DNA of 64,000 nucleotides from Paenibacillus wulumuqiensis. Its GTDB lineage: Bacteria; Bacillota; Bacilli; Paenibacillales; Paenibacillaceae. Where the stretch lies: NCBI RefSeq assembly GCF_000971965.1, contig NZ_LAQP01000004.1:372001-436000 (forward strand). The letters are read 5' to 3'. Below, piece by piece: positions 9,833 through 16,798 of the stretch (position 1 is the stretch's first letter; each line of letters begins with the position of its first letter). The position numbers and the translations under genes are program-made. The notes under the pieces were generated by a model. It was not told the DNA's origin, did no database searches, and saw nothing but the letters and a program-made list of their open reading frames with translations.

Positions 9833-10744
9833 TTGTCCCAATCCAATAATCGTGTTACCAAGCACTCTACATATCGTGAAATTTCTAGTGCTGCTTCTGC
9901 AGAACTGCCTGTCTCGATCAGAGAACATCTGCGGGCAGATTGTGAGCAGTGTGTAGGGCTGTGCTGCACGGCACTTGCTTTTAATGCTTCAGCAGATTTC
10001 AGTATCGATAAGGCTGCAGGACAGCCGTGTTATCATTTACAGCAGGATTATCGCTGCGGCATCCATATGGATCTGCGTGAGAGAGGGTTTCGTGGATGTA
10101 CGGTATATGACTGCTTCGGAGCAGGCCAGCAGGTTGCCCGGTTTACGTTTGATGGACAGTCGTGGCGGCAGGAAGAGACGGCACAGAAGATGTTCGAAGT
10201 CTTTCCGGTCATGCTGCATCTGCATGAGCTGATCTGGTATCTGGAGCAGCTCTCTACACTGGAAGCGGCGGCTGCACTGCATCGCGCTGCGGCTGAGCTG
10301 ATGCAGGAACTGTTGGCATTTACCTATCTGAGTCCTACCGAACTGCTGCAGCTCAACCGGGGAGAACTTCATATGCGTGTGAACCGGCTGCTGACGGAAG
10401 GCAGTGAGCAGGTACGTACCGAGGCACGCAGGCGATACCGCACTGCTTCGGGTCAACCACGTAATTATGAACGGGGAGCCGATCTGGTCGGCAAAAATCT
10501 GCGTTCTGCCAATCTGATCGGTACCAATCTGCGTGGAGCCTATCTGATTGCTGCTGATCTCCGGCAGGCTGACCTGCGCGGAGCCGACATGATCGGAGCG
10601 GATCTGAGAGATACGGATCTGCGTGGAACCGATCTGCGCGAGACGTTATTCCTGACGCAATCCCAGATTAATGCAGCTATCGGCGATATGAATACAATCC
10701 TGCCGGATGCACTGCTCCGACCGGCCCATTGGCAGGCGAAATAG
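9833..10744 (+). CDS. Cysteine-cluster protein with C-terminal pentapeptide repeats
   Basis: Function unknown. The N-terminal 110 residues carry a dense metal-site pattern: CEQCVGLCC near residue 35, then PCYHL, CGIH, and GCTVYDCFGAGQ. This resembles the YkgJ/UPF0153 family of presumed metal-binding domains. A helical, leucine- and alanine-rich middle follows. Residues about 215-280 form a pentapeptide-repeat beta-helix with consensus A(D/N)LxG (ADLVG, ANLIG, TNLRG, ADLRQ, ADLRG, ADMIG, TDLRG). The TTG start at 9833 follows an AAAGGAGGAG site. There are no membrane segments or signal peptide, so it is probably cytosolic. The GNAT gene begins one base after its stop codon. Confidence 0.8.
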   Translation: MSQSNNRVTKHSTYREISSAASAELPVSIREHLRADCEQCVGLCCTALAFNASADFSIDKAAGQPCYHLQQDYRCGIHMDLRERGFRGCTVYDCFGAGQQVARFTFDGQSWRQEETAQKMFEVFPVMLHLHELIWYLEQLSTLEAAAALHRAAAELMQELLAFTYLSPTELLQLNRGELHMRVNRLLTEGSEQVRTEARRRYRTASGQPRNYERGADLVGKNLRSANLIGTNLRGAYLIAADLRQADLRGADMIGADLRDTDLRGTDLRETLFLTQSQINAAIGDMNTILPDALLRPAHWQAK

Positions 10745-10745
10745 T

Positions 10746-11267
10746 ATGACTGCTCATGACTTGGCAGGGTACTCGGTTCTCTCGATCAGCCAGATTCCAC
10801 GAAAAGATATAGAAGATTTCTTTGTTGAGAACTGGGGAAGTCCGGAGATGGTAATCTCCAGCGGAACCTATAACTGTCTGGAGCTTGAAGGATATGCAGC
10901 TTTGGCTGCAGATGGCAGCATTTGCGGACTGGTGACATGGGTAATTGAAATGGAAGATAGGCAAGTGGAACATAAGGTTTGTGAATTGATTTCACTGGAT
11001 AGTCTTCGACAAGGTAAAGGCATAGGCAGTCAGTTATTGAAACAAGCGGAATACACAGCAGCTGCGGCAGGGTGTACAGAAATGCAGCTGATCACTACCA
11101 ATGATAATTTGCAGGCTCTTGAGTTTTATCAAAAAAGAGGATATGTACTGACAGCGTTATACCCGGATGCTGTTAGCCACGCACGGCTGTACAAACCGTC
11201 CATTCCGCTGGTAGCGGATAATGGTATTCCTATACGGGATGAATTGCTGCTCAGCAAGCGACTTTGA
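10746..11267 (+). CDS. GNAT-family N-acetyltransferase
   Basis: Predicted acetyl-CoA-dependent N-acetyltransferase of unknown substrate, 173 residues. The acetyl-CoA-binding motif A is readable as the beta strand CELISLDSL followed by RQGKGIGSQLL, which matches the R/Q-x-x-G-x-G/A loop. Motif B is QALEFYQKRGY near the C-terminus. The ATG at 10746 begins one base after the stop of the pentapeptide-repeat gene; the longer in-frame opening upstream lies inside that gene and lacks a ribosome site. The two genes probably form a two-gene operon, though no functional link is evident. Confidence 0.85.
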   Translation: MTAHDLAGYSVLSISQIPRKDIEDFFVENWGSPEMVISSGTYNCLELEGYAALAADGSICGLVTWVIEMEDRQVEHKVCELISLDSLRQGKGIGSQLLKQAEYTAAAAGCTEMQLITTNDNLQALEFYQKRGYVLTALYPDAVSHARLYKPSIPLVADNGIPIRDELLLSKRL

Positions 11268-11403
11268 CCGTAAGCGGCCTTTGTATGATGCAGTACATAA
11301 AGAGACCGATTGAAAAGTTGGGCGTAATTCTTTACAATTTAACAGTATCGTTGGATCGGCAGCAGGCAGTATGCCGAACAGAAGGACGAATGGAGGAAGA
11401 GAT

Positions 11404-11508
11404 ATGGAGAAAATGAATGCCTGGGTAGTTGTAATTGCTACTTATGTGGTAGCAGTGGGTGTGTTTTTCGGTACATGGAAAATCAGCGATTTGCTGTTCT
11501 TCCAATAA
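11404..11508 (+). CDS. 34-residue single-pass membrane peptide
   Basis: A small ORF, MEKMNAWVVVIATYVVAVG followed by 15 residues ending in LLFFQ. One hydrophobic helix of about 20 residues would span the membrane. It has a strong GGAGGAAG Shine-Dalgarno at 11391-11398, and a perfect terminator lies 90 bases downstream, so it looks like a self-contained gene. No family was recognised. Confidence 0.65.
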   Translation: MEKMNAWVVVIATYVVAVGVFFGTWKISDLLFFQ

Positions 11509-11596
11509 GTTAGCCGGAAGATAAATAATCAGCTTCCATGTTAATAGGGAGGGCGTTTATACTGCCCTTATCCATACAGGCTGCAAGAATACCATC

Positions 11597-11633
11597 AAAA
11601 GGGCTATCCGGGTAGGCAACGGATAGCCCTTTT
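11597..11633 (+). terminator. Strong terminator after the small membrane peptide
   Basis: Perfect 14-base stem AAAAGGGCTATCCG (11597-11610) / CGGATAGCCCTTTT (11620-11633) with a nine-base loop. The A-rich 5' arm makes it potentially bidirectional, serving the converging AraC-type gene as well. Confidence 0.92.
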
Positions 11634-11773
11634 GGTTAACAGGCGTCCTGCCCGGTACTGCCCATAAAGCAGCAATCATTTGGTCTGAAGCCGTTTCTCT
11701 GAATCCCGACACGACCCGGATAGCATAGACAGCGATATAACAATAGTTGATCGAAAGCAGAATTAACCGTTAT

Positions 11774-12640
11774 TTAGGTCCATTCTTTTCTGTAGGCGAG
11801 CGGGGTGCAATCAACTCGTGCCTTGAACAGATTAATAAAATGGGATACATTGTAAATTCCGACAGCACTGGCAATCTGCTGGATACTTTTATCCGAATAG
11901 CGCAGCATGTTTTTGGCTGCATTGATACGGATATTGATCAGATACTCGATCGGTGGCAGCCCGATGTACTGTTTGAAATCTCGGCTGAGCTGGAATTTGT
12001 TAGTGTTGTATTTTTGGGCCAGGTCATCCAGCGTGATAGGGTCTGTATAATGATTCTCCAGAAATTTCTGCAAATCGAGAATAGAGGAAGGAATACCGTT
12101 ATTCTTTTCTCCGGTATAGATGGAAGTGAGCAGAATCTGGGTCAGCAGCTCGACGATCAGTTGAGAACTGATTAATTCTGTTTTATTGTTCCGTGGGACC
12201 TGGATCTGAAGCAGCTTGCGAATCAACTCGGGGATTTCGGAAGATTCAGCCGGATGGCAGACAGGCATCTGTCTTTGTCGGAACTGCTCATAATACCCAT
12301 CCAGTGTAGCTCCCTGTACATGCACCCACAGGAATTCCCAATCTTCTTCCTGAATCGCCTCATACCGCTGATACTCCTTACAACTAATAAAAAACAGATC
12401 TCCCTGACCGACCGTGTACTGCTGTCCCTGATAATGCAATCTGCCGCGTCCGGAGAGCGTATACAAAATCAAATAAGAATGCAAATGATCCCGTTCGGTA
12501 AAATAGGGAAAGGTTGTCTTGAAATAACCGATTTCCTGTACAAAAAAATAGCTTGCCTGTGCAGTTGAAGACGGGGTAAGAATCAGACGGGTAGACTCAT
12601 CCGTCCATATATGTGAAGCTCTTTCCTGTTCGCTCATCAT
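11774..12640 (-). CDS. AraC-family transcriptional regulator with N-terminal cupin
   Basis: Predicted sugar-responsive regulator, 288 residues. The N-terminal half is a cupin-type ligand domain (LHSYLILYTLSGRGRLHYQG, broken after LSG, then VGQGDLFFISC). The C-terminal 100 residues contain two helix-turn-helix units: ITLDDLAQKYNTNKFQLSRDF and SIQQIASAVGIYNVSHFINLF. Of several starts, the ATG at 12640 is chosen because an AGGAGGA site (12648-12654) lies seven bases away. A perfect cre match 84 bases upstream suggests CcpA control. It may regulate carbohydrate genes, perhaps the glycan locus beginning at 16.8 kb, which also has a cre site; this is inference. Confidence 0.9.
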   Translation of the reverse strand: MMSEQERASHIWTDESTRLILTPSSTAQASYFFVQEIGYFKTTFPYFTERDHLHSYLILYTLSGRGRLHYQGQQYTVGQGDLFFISCKEYQRYEAIQEEDWEFLWVHVQGATLDGYYEQFRQRQMPVCHPAESSEIPELIRKLLQIQVPRNNKTELISSQLIVELLTQILLTSIYTGEKNNGIPSSILDLQKFLENHYTDPITLDDLAQKYNTNKFQLSRDFKQYIGLPPIEYLINIRINAAKNMLRYSDKSIQQIASAVGIYNVSHFINLFKARVDCTPLAYRKEWT

Positions 12641-12984
12641 CAAATCGTCCTCCTGCATAGATCGCATTTAAAGATAAGTAAGACCCAGCATTTAACTAAG
12701 TAAAGGTTAAATCACATTTAAATTGTAAGCGTTATCTTGAGAATTGGCAATTACTTCATGAGTAAAGAGGTATGTATTTTCCATAATAGGCAGGGGTAAC
12801 GGTAACAATGTATATTTGGCAGCTGTGTCCTCCAATAATAATAAGGAAATCCATGCGGTAGAGCCTCATATCCCAATTATAGGAAAGGAGGCTCCAGGGT
12901 ATAGTTATGCATGGGAATCATAGGCACAAACTACTTTGCAATAAGAACAAATTACTTTACAGTAAGAACAAATACAAGAACCAG
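12641..12984. other. Intergenic region upstream of the AraC-type gene
   Basis: Holds the cre site, an inverted repeat GAGCCTC (12861-12867) / GAGGCTC (12888-12894), and two tandem 21-base units (12931-12951 and 12952-12972; 18 of 21 identical). No gene recognised. Confidence 0.5.
12724..12737 (+). promoter_or_regulatory. Catabolite-responsive element (cre)
   Basis: TGTAAGCGTTATCT matches the CcpA consensus TGWAARCGYTWNCW at every position. It lies 84 bases upstream of the AraC-type regulator's start. Confidence 0.75.
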
Positions 12985-13452
12985 TTACTGTGGCAATGCC
13001 TCATGATTCGCCGAATTCTCGTCCCAGCCATTATAGAAAACAACTTCAGTAGCGATATAGCCTCTGCTATCTGTGGTGGAAGCTACGAAGCGAAACGTGC
13101 CCCAGTCGGATGTAGAGATAGAGAAATGCTGATACTCGCTGGACGAATCGAGCCGGGTAACTTCAACCGGCTCCCATTTGGCTTTATCATAATTATACTT
13201 CTCTGTCGAAAAGATCATATGCTCTCCCGGCGCGATATAGTATCGAACATCAATACTGCTGGTATCCGGCGTATTCCAGGAAAAACTGTAAAACACATCT
13301 TTATCCGATACAAACTGGTGAGAATCTGAATAAAAGCTTCCGCCCATAGGGGATACCGTATCATCCGATGCTGCTTGAACAGGGTTGGCATTGGCAACCA
13401 GCATACCGACCAGGCTCAAAAACATAATAAATAACATGGAAAACTTTCTCAT
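12985..13452 (-). CDS. Secreted protein of unknown function
   Basis: A 155-residue protein with an evident signal peptide: MRKFSMLFIMFLSLVGML followed by a small-residue stretch ending in VQAAS, giving a likely cleavage near residue 28. The mature part is polar and aromatic-rich (SFYSDSHQFVSDKDVFYSF, RYYIAPGEHMIFS, WGTFRFVASTT), suggesting a small beta-sandwich domain exported from the cell. There is no cysteine and no catalytic motif. A GAGGAGGAAG Shine-Dalgarno precedes the ATG. A candidate minus-strand promoter (TTGACC at 13642-13637, TAATAA at 13620-13615, spacing 16) lies upstream. No family was recognised. Confidence 0.75.
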   Translation of the reverse strand: MRKFSMLFIMFLSLVGMLVANANPVQAASDDTVSPMGGSFYSDSHQFVSDKDVFYSFSWNTPDTSSIDVRYYIAPGEHMIFSTEKYNYDKAKWEPVEVTRLDSSSEYQHFSISTSDWGTFRFVASTTDSRGYIATEVVFYNGWDENSANHEALPQ

Positions 13453-13676
13453 TATTCTTCCTCCTCAAGGATCAAAATGGGTAGGACAGGATCAACCGAC
13501 CAGGCAGGCATCTGCAGCAAACGGTAAGGCATCCCTCCAATCACATGAAGTACCCATCCTGGAAGAGGAAAGAAAATACGTATTGGGTCATAATGGGAAT
13601 TTACCATATAATTCTTATTAGCACTATAGGAAGTAGGGTCAATCATCTGGAATTGCAGCGAAAAGCAACACAAACT

Positions 13677-13850
13677 AAAAAGGCCACCCGCAGGTGACCT
13701 TTCTAACCCAGATGGCGCTATTTAATTCTGACCGCATCCCGCGCCGCCGGTGTTCTGATAATTAAACCAGAACCTCGGTTTGGGTAAAGGACGCGTTCAA
13801 CATGTGATTATTGATGTTGACGCACCTCCTTTCTGTATGAACTTATCTTA
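13677..13850 (-). other. Small minus-strand unit with strong ribosome site, possible peptide gene, and terminator
   Basis: On the minus strand an AAAGGAGGT site (13832-13824) is followed, after ATC where a start would be expected, by an open frame ending NASFTQTEVLV. A second frame open from 13796 to 13722 ends in RFWFNYQNTGGAGCGQN but has no start codon. A minus-strand terminator follows: AAAGGTCACC / GGTGGCCTTT (13702-13693 / 13688-13679), one mismatch, with a T run. It could be a decayed or frameshifted small peptide gene, or a small RNA; the sequence alone does not decide. Confidence 0.35.
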
Positions 13851-14139
13851 GCATAGGTTTACATAAACTTCTAGTACTATTTGCAAAAAAAGATAAAAAT
13901 AAACTTTGCTACGTGCACACTTACATATGAAATAGGTTAAATTCGCGATTATTTACTAAAGTGCTGAATTAATAGGTGAAATTTTGCCGAATTCCTGTAT
14001 AATGCCTTATAAACAGAGTCAAATTATACGGAATCTGCGAATAGTGCGTATAAGCAGATTTCAGTGTTCTGTCTTCATTATAAAGTATGTTCTCTACTAA
14101 CCACAAATCCGTCATAGCCGAAAGTTTAAACGCATTAAC

Positions 14140-14167
14140 TTGATAAATGCCGTTACTCTGGTAAGAT
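14140..14167 (+). promoter_or_regulatory. Candidate sigma-A promoter for the HNH gene
   Basis: TTGATA (14140-14145), 16-base spacer, TAAGAT (14162-14167), about 140 bases before the chosen ATG. Good but not perfect match to the housekeeping consensus. Confidence 0.4.
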
Positions 14168-14306
14168 AGTTTTTGTGCTCAGCGTTTGATAGCGTACACG
14201 TGACATGCGAGCTTCAATGAAGAGATCATTTTGTAAAGCAAAGTATTTTCCAGTCTTCAGCGATAGGCCTTGGAAACGCGAGATCCAACTAAAAAAGGAA
14301 CATTCC

Positions 14307-14771
14307 ATGAAATTAGAGATCGAATTAATTCCTGACTCAACGATGACGGTCAATCTTCGCCAGTATATGAGTCCTTACCGCTGGCGTCAGCTGTCCAGGC
14401 GCATACAGGAGCGGGATCAATATACCTGTCAGCTCTGCGGACGGGTAAAAGGGCTTGATATCGACAAGCTTCATTGCCATGAAAGTTGGGCATTTGATGA
14501 ACCCAATCGTATACAGCGTCTGACCGGTCTGCAATCACTGTGCTTTCAGTGTCATATGATCAAGCATATCGGTTTTGCCGAGATGAACGGCTGGGTAGAG
14601 AAATACCAACTGATCGAGCATTTTTGCCGGGTAAATGAAGTGACCGCTGCTGACTATGCTGTTCATTTCCAGGAAGCTGTACTATTATGGATGGCCCGCA
14701 ACCGGATCGACTGGACGGTCGAACTGGGCGATTATATAGCATGTGAGAAGTCCAATCAGGAGACAGAATAA
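14307..14771 (+). CDS. HNH-type nuclease-like protein
   Basis: A 154-residue cytosolic protein with an HNH/treble-clef signature: CQLCG, then LHCHESWAF, then CFQCHMIKHIG, i.e. two CxxC pairs for zinc with the catalytic histidine-rich strand between them. The family is small, stand-alone and widespread in bacilli; targets are unknown. The ATG at 14307 follows AAAAAAGGAA at proper spacing. A longer opening from 14205 lacks a ribosome site and has unconserved content, so it is rejected. No partner methylase or phage gene is nearby. Confidence 0.8.
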   Translation: MKLEIELIPDSTMTVNLRQYMSPYRWRQLSRRIQERDQYTCQLCGRVKGLDIDKLHCHESWAFDEPNRIQRLTGLQSLCFQCHMIKHIGFAEMNGWVEKYQLIEHFCRVNEVTAADYAVHFQEAVLLWMARNRIDWTVELGDYIACEKSNQETE

Positions 14772-15083
14772 ATCGGATAGTGTACGTCTGGCAATCATGA
14801 TTACATAATCTGCCGGCCAATGACTTGTTCACACATGTATTTACAGGTACGACGGATATTTATGCAAAGGTATGTATGCATTTTGTAGCCCAGGGCGTTT
14901 ATACCATTTACATCATAATTGTATTCATACTAATCCAAACGCTGATGATTACGCGGACCAGCTGCAAGCTGAATTTCCAGAACATATACAAAACTGGAGA
15001 AGCGGACTGGACACCGGATATTCGTAGTTAAATCAAAGCTGATTGCGAATTGCATAACATGGAATTTTAGTTAAATTCACGCT
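14772..15083. other. Intergenic region before the zinc-ribbon protein
   Basis: No credible gene; a 68-residue open frame at 14825-15031 has no ribosome site. The left arm AATCAAAGC (15031-15039) of an inverted repeat pairs with GCTTTGATT (15081-15089), which overlaps the next promoter. Confidence 0.5.
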
Positions 15084-15112
15084 TTGATTAAAACGATATT
15101 TTGTAGTACATT
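15084..15112 (+). promoter_or_regulatory. Sigma-A promoter overlapped by a dyad
   Basis: TTGATT (15084-15089), 17-base spacer, TACATT (15107-15112), 28 bases upstream of the next start codon. The -35 hexamer lies inside the right arm of the AATCAAAGC/GCTTTGATT inverted repeat, which could be an operator. Confidence 0.6.
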
Positions 15113-15139
15113 AGCTGTTGAAGAAAGAGGAGGTTTCTA

Positions 15140-15625
15140 ATGTACTCAAGCAAACAGAGTGACGCTTTACACATCATGACTTACACCCTGAACAGTGGTA
15201 TTAAGGGCACTGTGCCTTTATCTAACCAGCAAATCGAAGAATGGCTTGAAAGTTACAGAACCAACACCCGTTTCATCACCAGTATCGGCAAGGAATTTTT
15301 CGGTTTGAACCCCGAGCTGGTCGCTGATTTCAAAGTCCAGAATCAATTTTCCGATTATCAGCGGGTGCTGGTACCGAATCAGCCAGAAGAGGCTGTGGAC
15401 CATCTGAGTTCCGCTTATAAACAAAATGAGATTCTGATTAAAGTGGACTGCAAATGCGGAACTGCTTATACAACAGATTCACCATTTATGCGTACCAAAT
15501 GGTACTGCACCAAATGCAAGGAAATTGTCTTCCTGGATCCGAAAAAAGGCAAGGTCGAGACATCCCGTGGAGAAGCTTATTATATGACCAATAAGTATTT
15601 CGTGGAGCGCGGTCCGATCGAATAG
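15140..15625 (+). CDS. Uncharacterised protein with C-terminal zinc ribbon
   Basis: A 161-residue soluble protein not assigned to a family. The C-terminal 55 residues hold four cysteines as VDCKCGTAY and WYCTKCKEIVF, consistent with one zinc site. The N-terminal 100 residues are mixed helix/strand with no recognisable motif. It has a strong AGAGGAGG Shine-Dalgarno, its own promoter and a long hairpin after it, so it is a monocistronic gene. A regulatory or nucleic-acid-binding role is possible but unsupported. Confidence 0.75.
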   Translation: MYSSKQSDALHIMTYTLNSGIKGTVPLSNQQIEEWLESYRTNTRFITSIGKEFFGLNPELVADFKVQNQFSDYQRVLVPNQPEEAVDHLSSAYKQNEILIKVDCKCGTAYTTDSPFMRTKWYCTKCKEIVFLDPKKGKVETSRGEAYYMTNKYFVERGPIE

Positions 15626-16072
15626 CATACACAGTCTGTTTCCGGCTTTGTTCTCCGTATTACCTATGGAGATGCGGCCGGAAGCAGACTGTTTGTGTGC
15701 AGTTTTATTTACTGAATCTCATTTATTGAATCTCCTGTGTATATGCATTGGGCTATAGGTACATAAAGCACCGTAGGTATGTAACCCGGTGCATATCACA
15801 TTAAGATGTAGGGCCAGGGTAAAATATGGTCTGTTGCTGATTCCGAAAATCATAAGAATATTACAGCAGCGAACTAAATATCATCACGCAGCATACGGTC
15901 GGTTTCATACGCATGACAGGATACTGAAAGATCGATAGATATAAACTGCTTGGCCAAGGCGTAGAGCGAGATGACGGAGGCATGCATGAACTGCCGATCG
16001 CAGTGTGTTATAATACGGGGCATGTGTCCGGACAGCTGTCCGGGACTCAAGTTACCGAAAGGAGGATGCGAT
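15626..16072. other. Intergenic region before the VanZ-like gene
   Basis: Carries the hairpin at 15631-15692 and, near the end, TATAAT (16009-16014) without a convincing -35, followed by a GGACAGCTGTCC palindrome (16030-16041). No gene seen in between. Confidence 0.5.
15631..15697 (+). terminator. Long hairpin after the zinc-ribbon protein gene
   Basis: ACAGTCTGTTTCCGGC (15631-15646) pairs with GCCGGAAGCAGACTGT (15677-15692), one mismatch, with a nested CTCC/GGAG helix in the loop. The T-rich tail is interrupted (GTTTGTG), so terminator function is probable rather than certain. Confidence 0.6.
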
Positions 16073-16612
16073 ATGCGTTCAACATTGCCGTCATACCGCT
16101 CCCGTCGGCTGCCGGTAGTCCGGCTCACGATCTGGATTGTGCTTACGCTATTATGGATGGGACTCATTTTCAACGTATCCAATCAGCCGTACCAGCAGCA
16201 GGATATCAAGCCGCTTCTGTCCGACTGGATCGCTGAACCGTCACTTGCCGCTTTTACGCCGTCGATTGAATTTACATATGGAGGGTATACCGTCAGCGGT
16301 CATCATCCTTATGATTTCTGGGAATTTTTTATTCGTAAAGCCGGTCATGTCAGTGAATTTGCGCTGCTGACTTTTTTATTGATTCGTGTATTTTCATTGC
16401 TGACCGATTCCCGATATGCACCGATGCTGTGGGCTGGACTGGTCGCTTATGCATATGCGATGACCGATGAGTGGCATCAAAAATCGGTTGCAGGCCGGAC
16501 GGGACATTTCTCCGATACGCTGATTGATGCGATCGGGATCGTGTTGATGCTGGTCATTTACATGCTGATCCGGCGCCGGCGATCACGGAGGAACGGTCTT
16601 CGTTTTAACTGA
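16073..16612 (+). CDS. VanZ-family membrane protein
   Basis: A 179-residue membrane protein related to VanZ, whose name-giving member confers low-level teicoplanin resistance; chromosomal homologues have undefined roles. Four hydrophobic segments are visible: LTIWIVLTLLWMGLIF near residue 20, FALLTFLLIRVFSLL, APMLWAGLVAYAYAM, and IDAIGIVLMLVIYMLI. Family motifs are FIRKAGHVSEFALL and the loop TDEWHQKSVAGRTGHFSD with its acidic and histidine residues. The ATG at 16073 is preceded by AAAGGAGG; the longer opening from 15971 crosses the promoter and is rejected. Confidence 0.85.
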   Translation: MRSTLPSYRSRRLPVVRLTIWIVLTLLWMGLIFNVSNQPYQQQDIKPLLSDWIAEPSLAAFTPSIEFTYGGYTVSGHHPYDFWEFFIRKAGHVSEFALLTFLLIRVFSLLTDSRYAPMLWAGLVAYAYAMTDEWHQKSVAGRTGHFSDTLIDAIGIVLMLVIYMLIRRRRSRRNGLRFN

Positions 16613-16735
16613 AGGCTGACGCAGTACCCGATTCAGCAGTGAAATCGAAATCAGGTATAACAGGTATAGCAGGAAAAGGGACAGGTGAAGCGAACCTGTT
16701 CCTTTTTTTTGTGGATGGGTCTATACATTTTATTG

Positions 16736-16749
16736 TGAAAGCGTTATCT
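16736..16749 (+). promoter_or_regulatory. Catabolite-responsive element (cre) of the glycan locus
   Basis: TGAAAGCGTTATCT is a perfect match to the CcpA consensus TGWAARCGYTWNCW, 49 bases before the heparinase-like gene. It overlaps TTGTGA (16734-16739), a possible -35, so CcpA binding should block transcription in the presence of preferred sugars. Confidence 0.75.
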
Positions 16750-16798
16750 TATTTACAAATTGTACAACCTGCGGTAGAGCAGAAAGGAGCCATAATGG

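Larger units (their letters stand above)
13453..14306. other. Long non-coding stretch before the HNH gene
   Basis: Contains a candidate minus-strand promoter (13615-13642), a small minus-strand transcription unit (13677-13850, listed separately), and AT-rich sequence with a plus-strand promoter candidate: TTGATA (14140-14145), 16 bases, TAAGAT (14162-14167). A 73-residue minus-strand ORF covering 13452-13673 lacks a ribosome site and overlaps the promoter; it is not accepted. Confidence 0.5.

Noticed and set aside
13452-13673. 73-residue minus-strand ORF upstream of the secreted protein gene
   Set aside because: No ribosome site at any in-frame start, begins beside a terminator, and overlaps a promoter-like sequence; composition gives no family resemblance.
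14825-15031. 68-residue plus-strand ORF
   Set aside because: TTG start without Shine-Dalgarno, no terminator or homologous motif, and sits in an AT-rich intergenic region.
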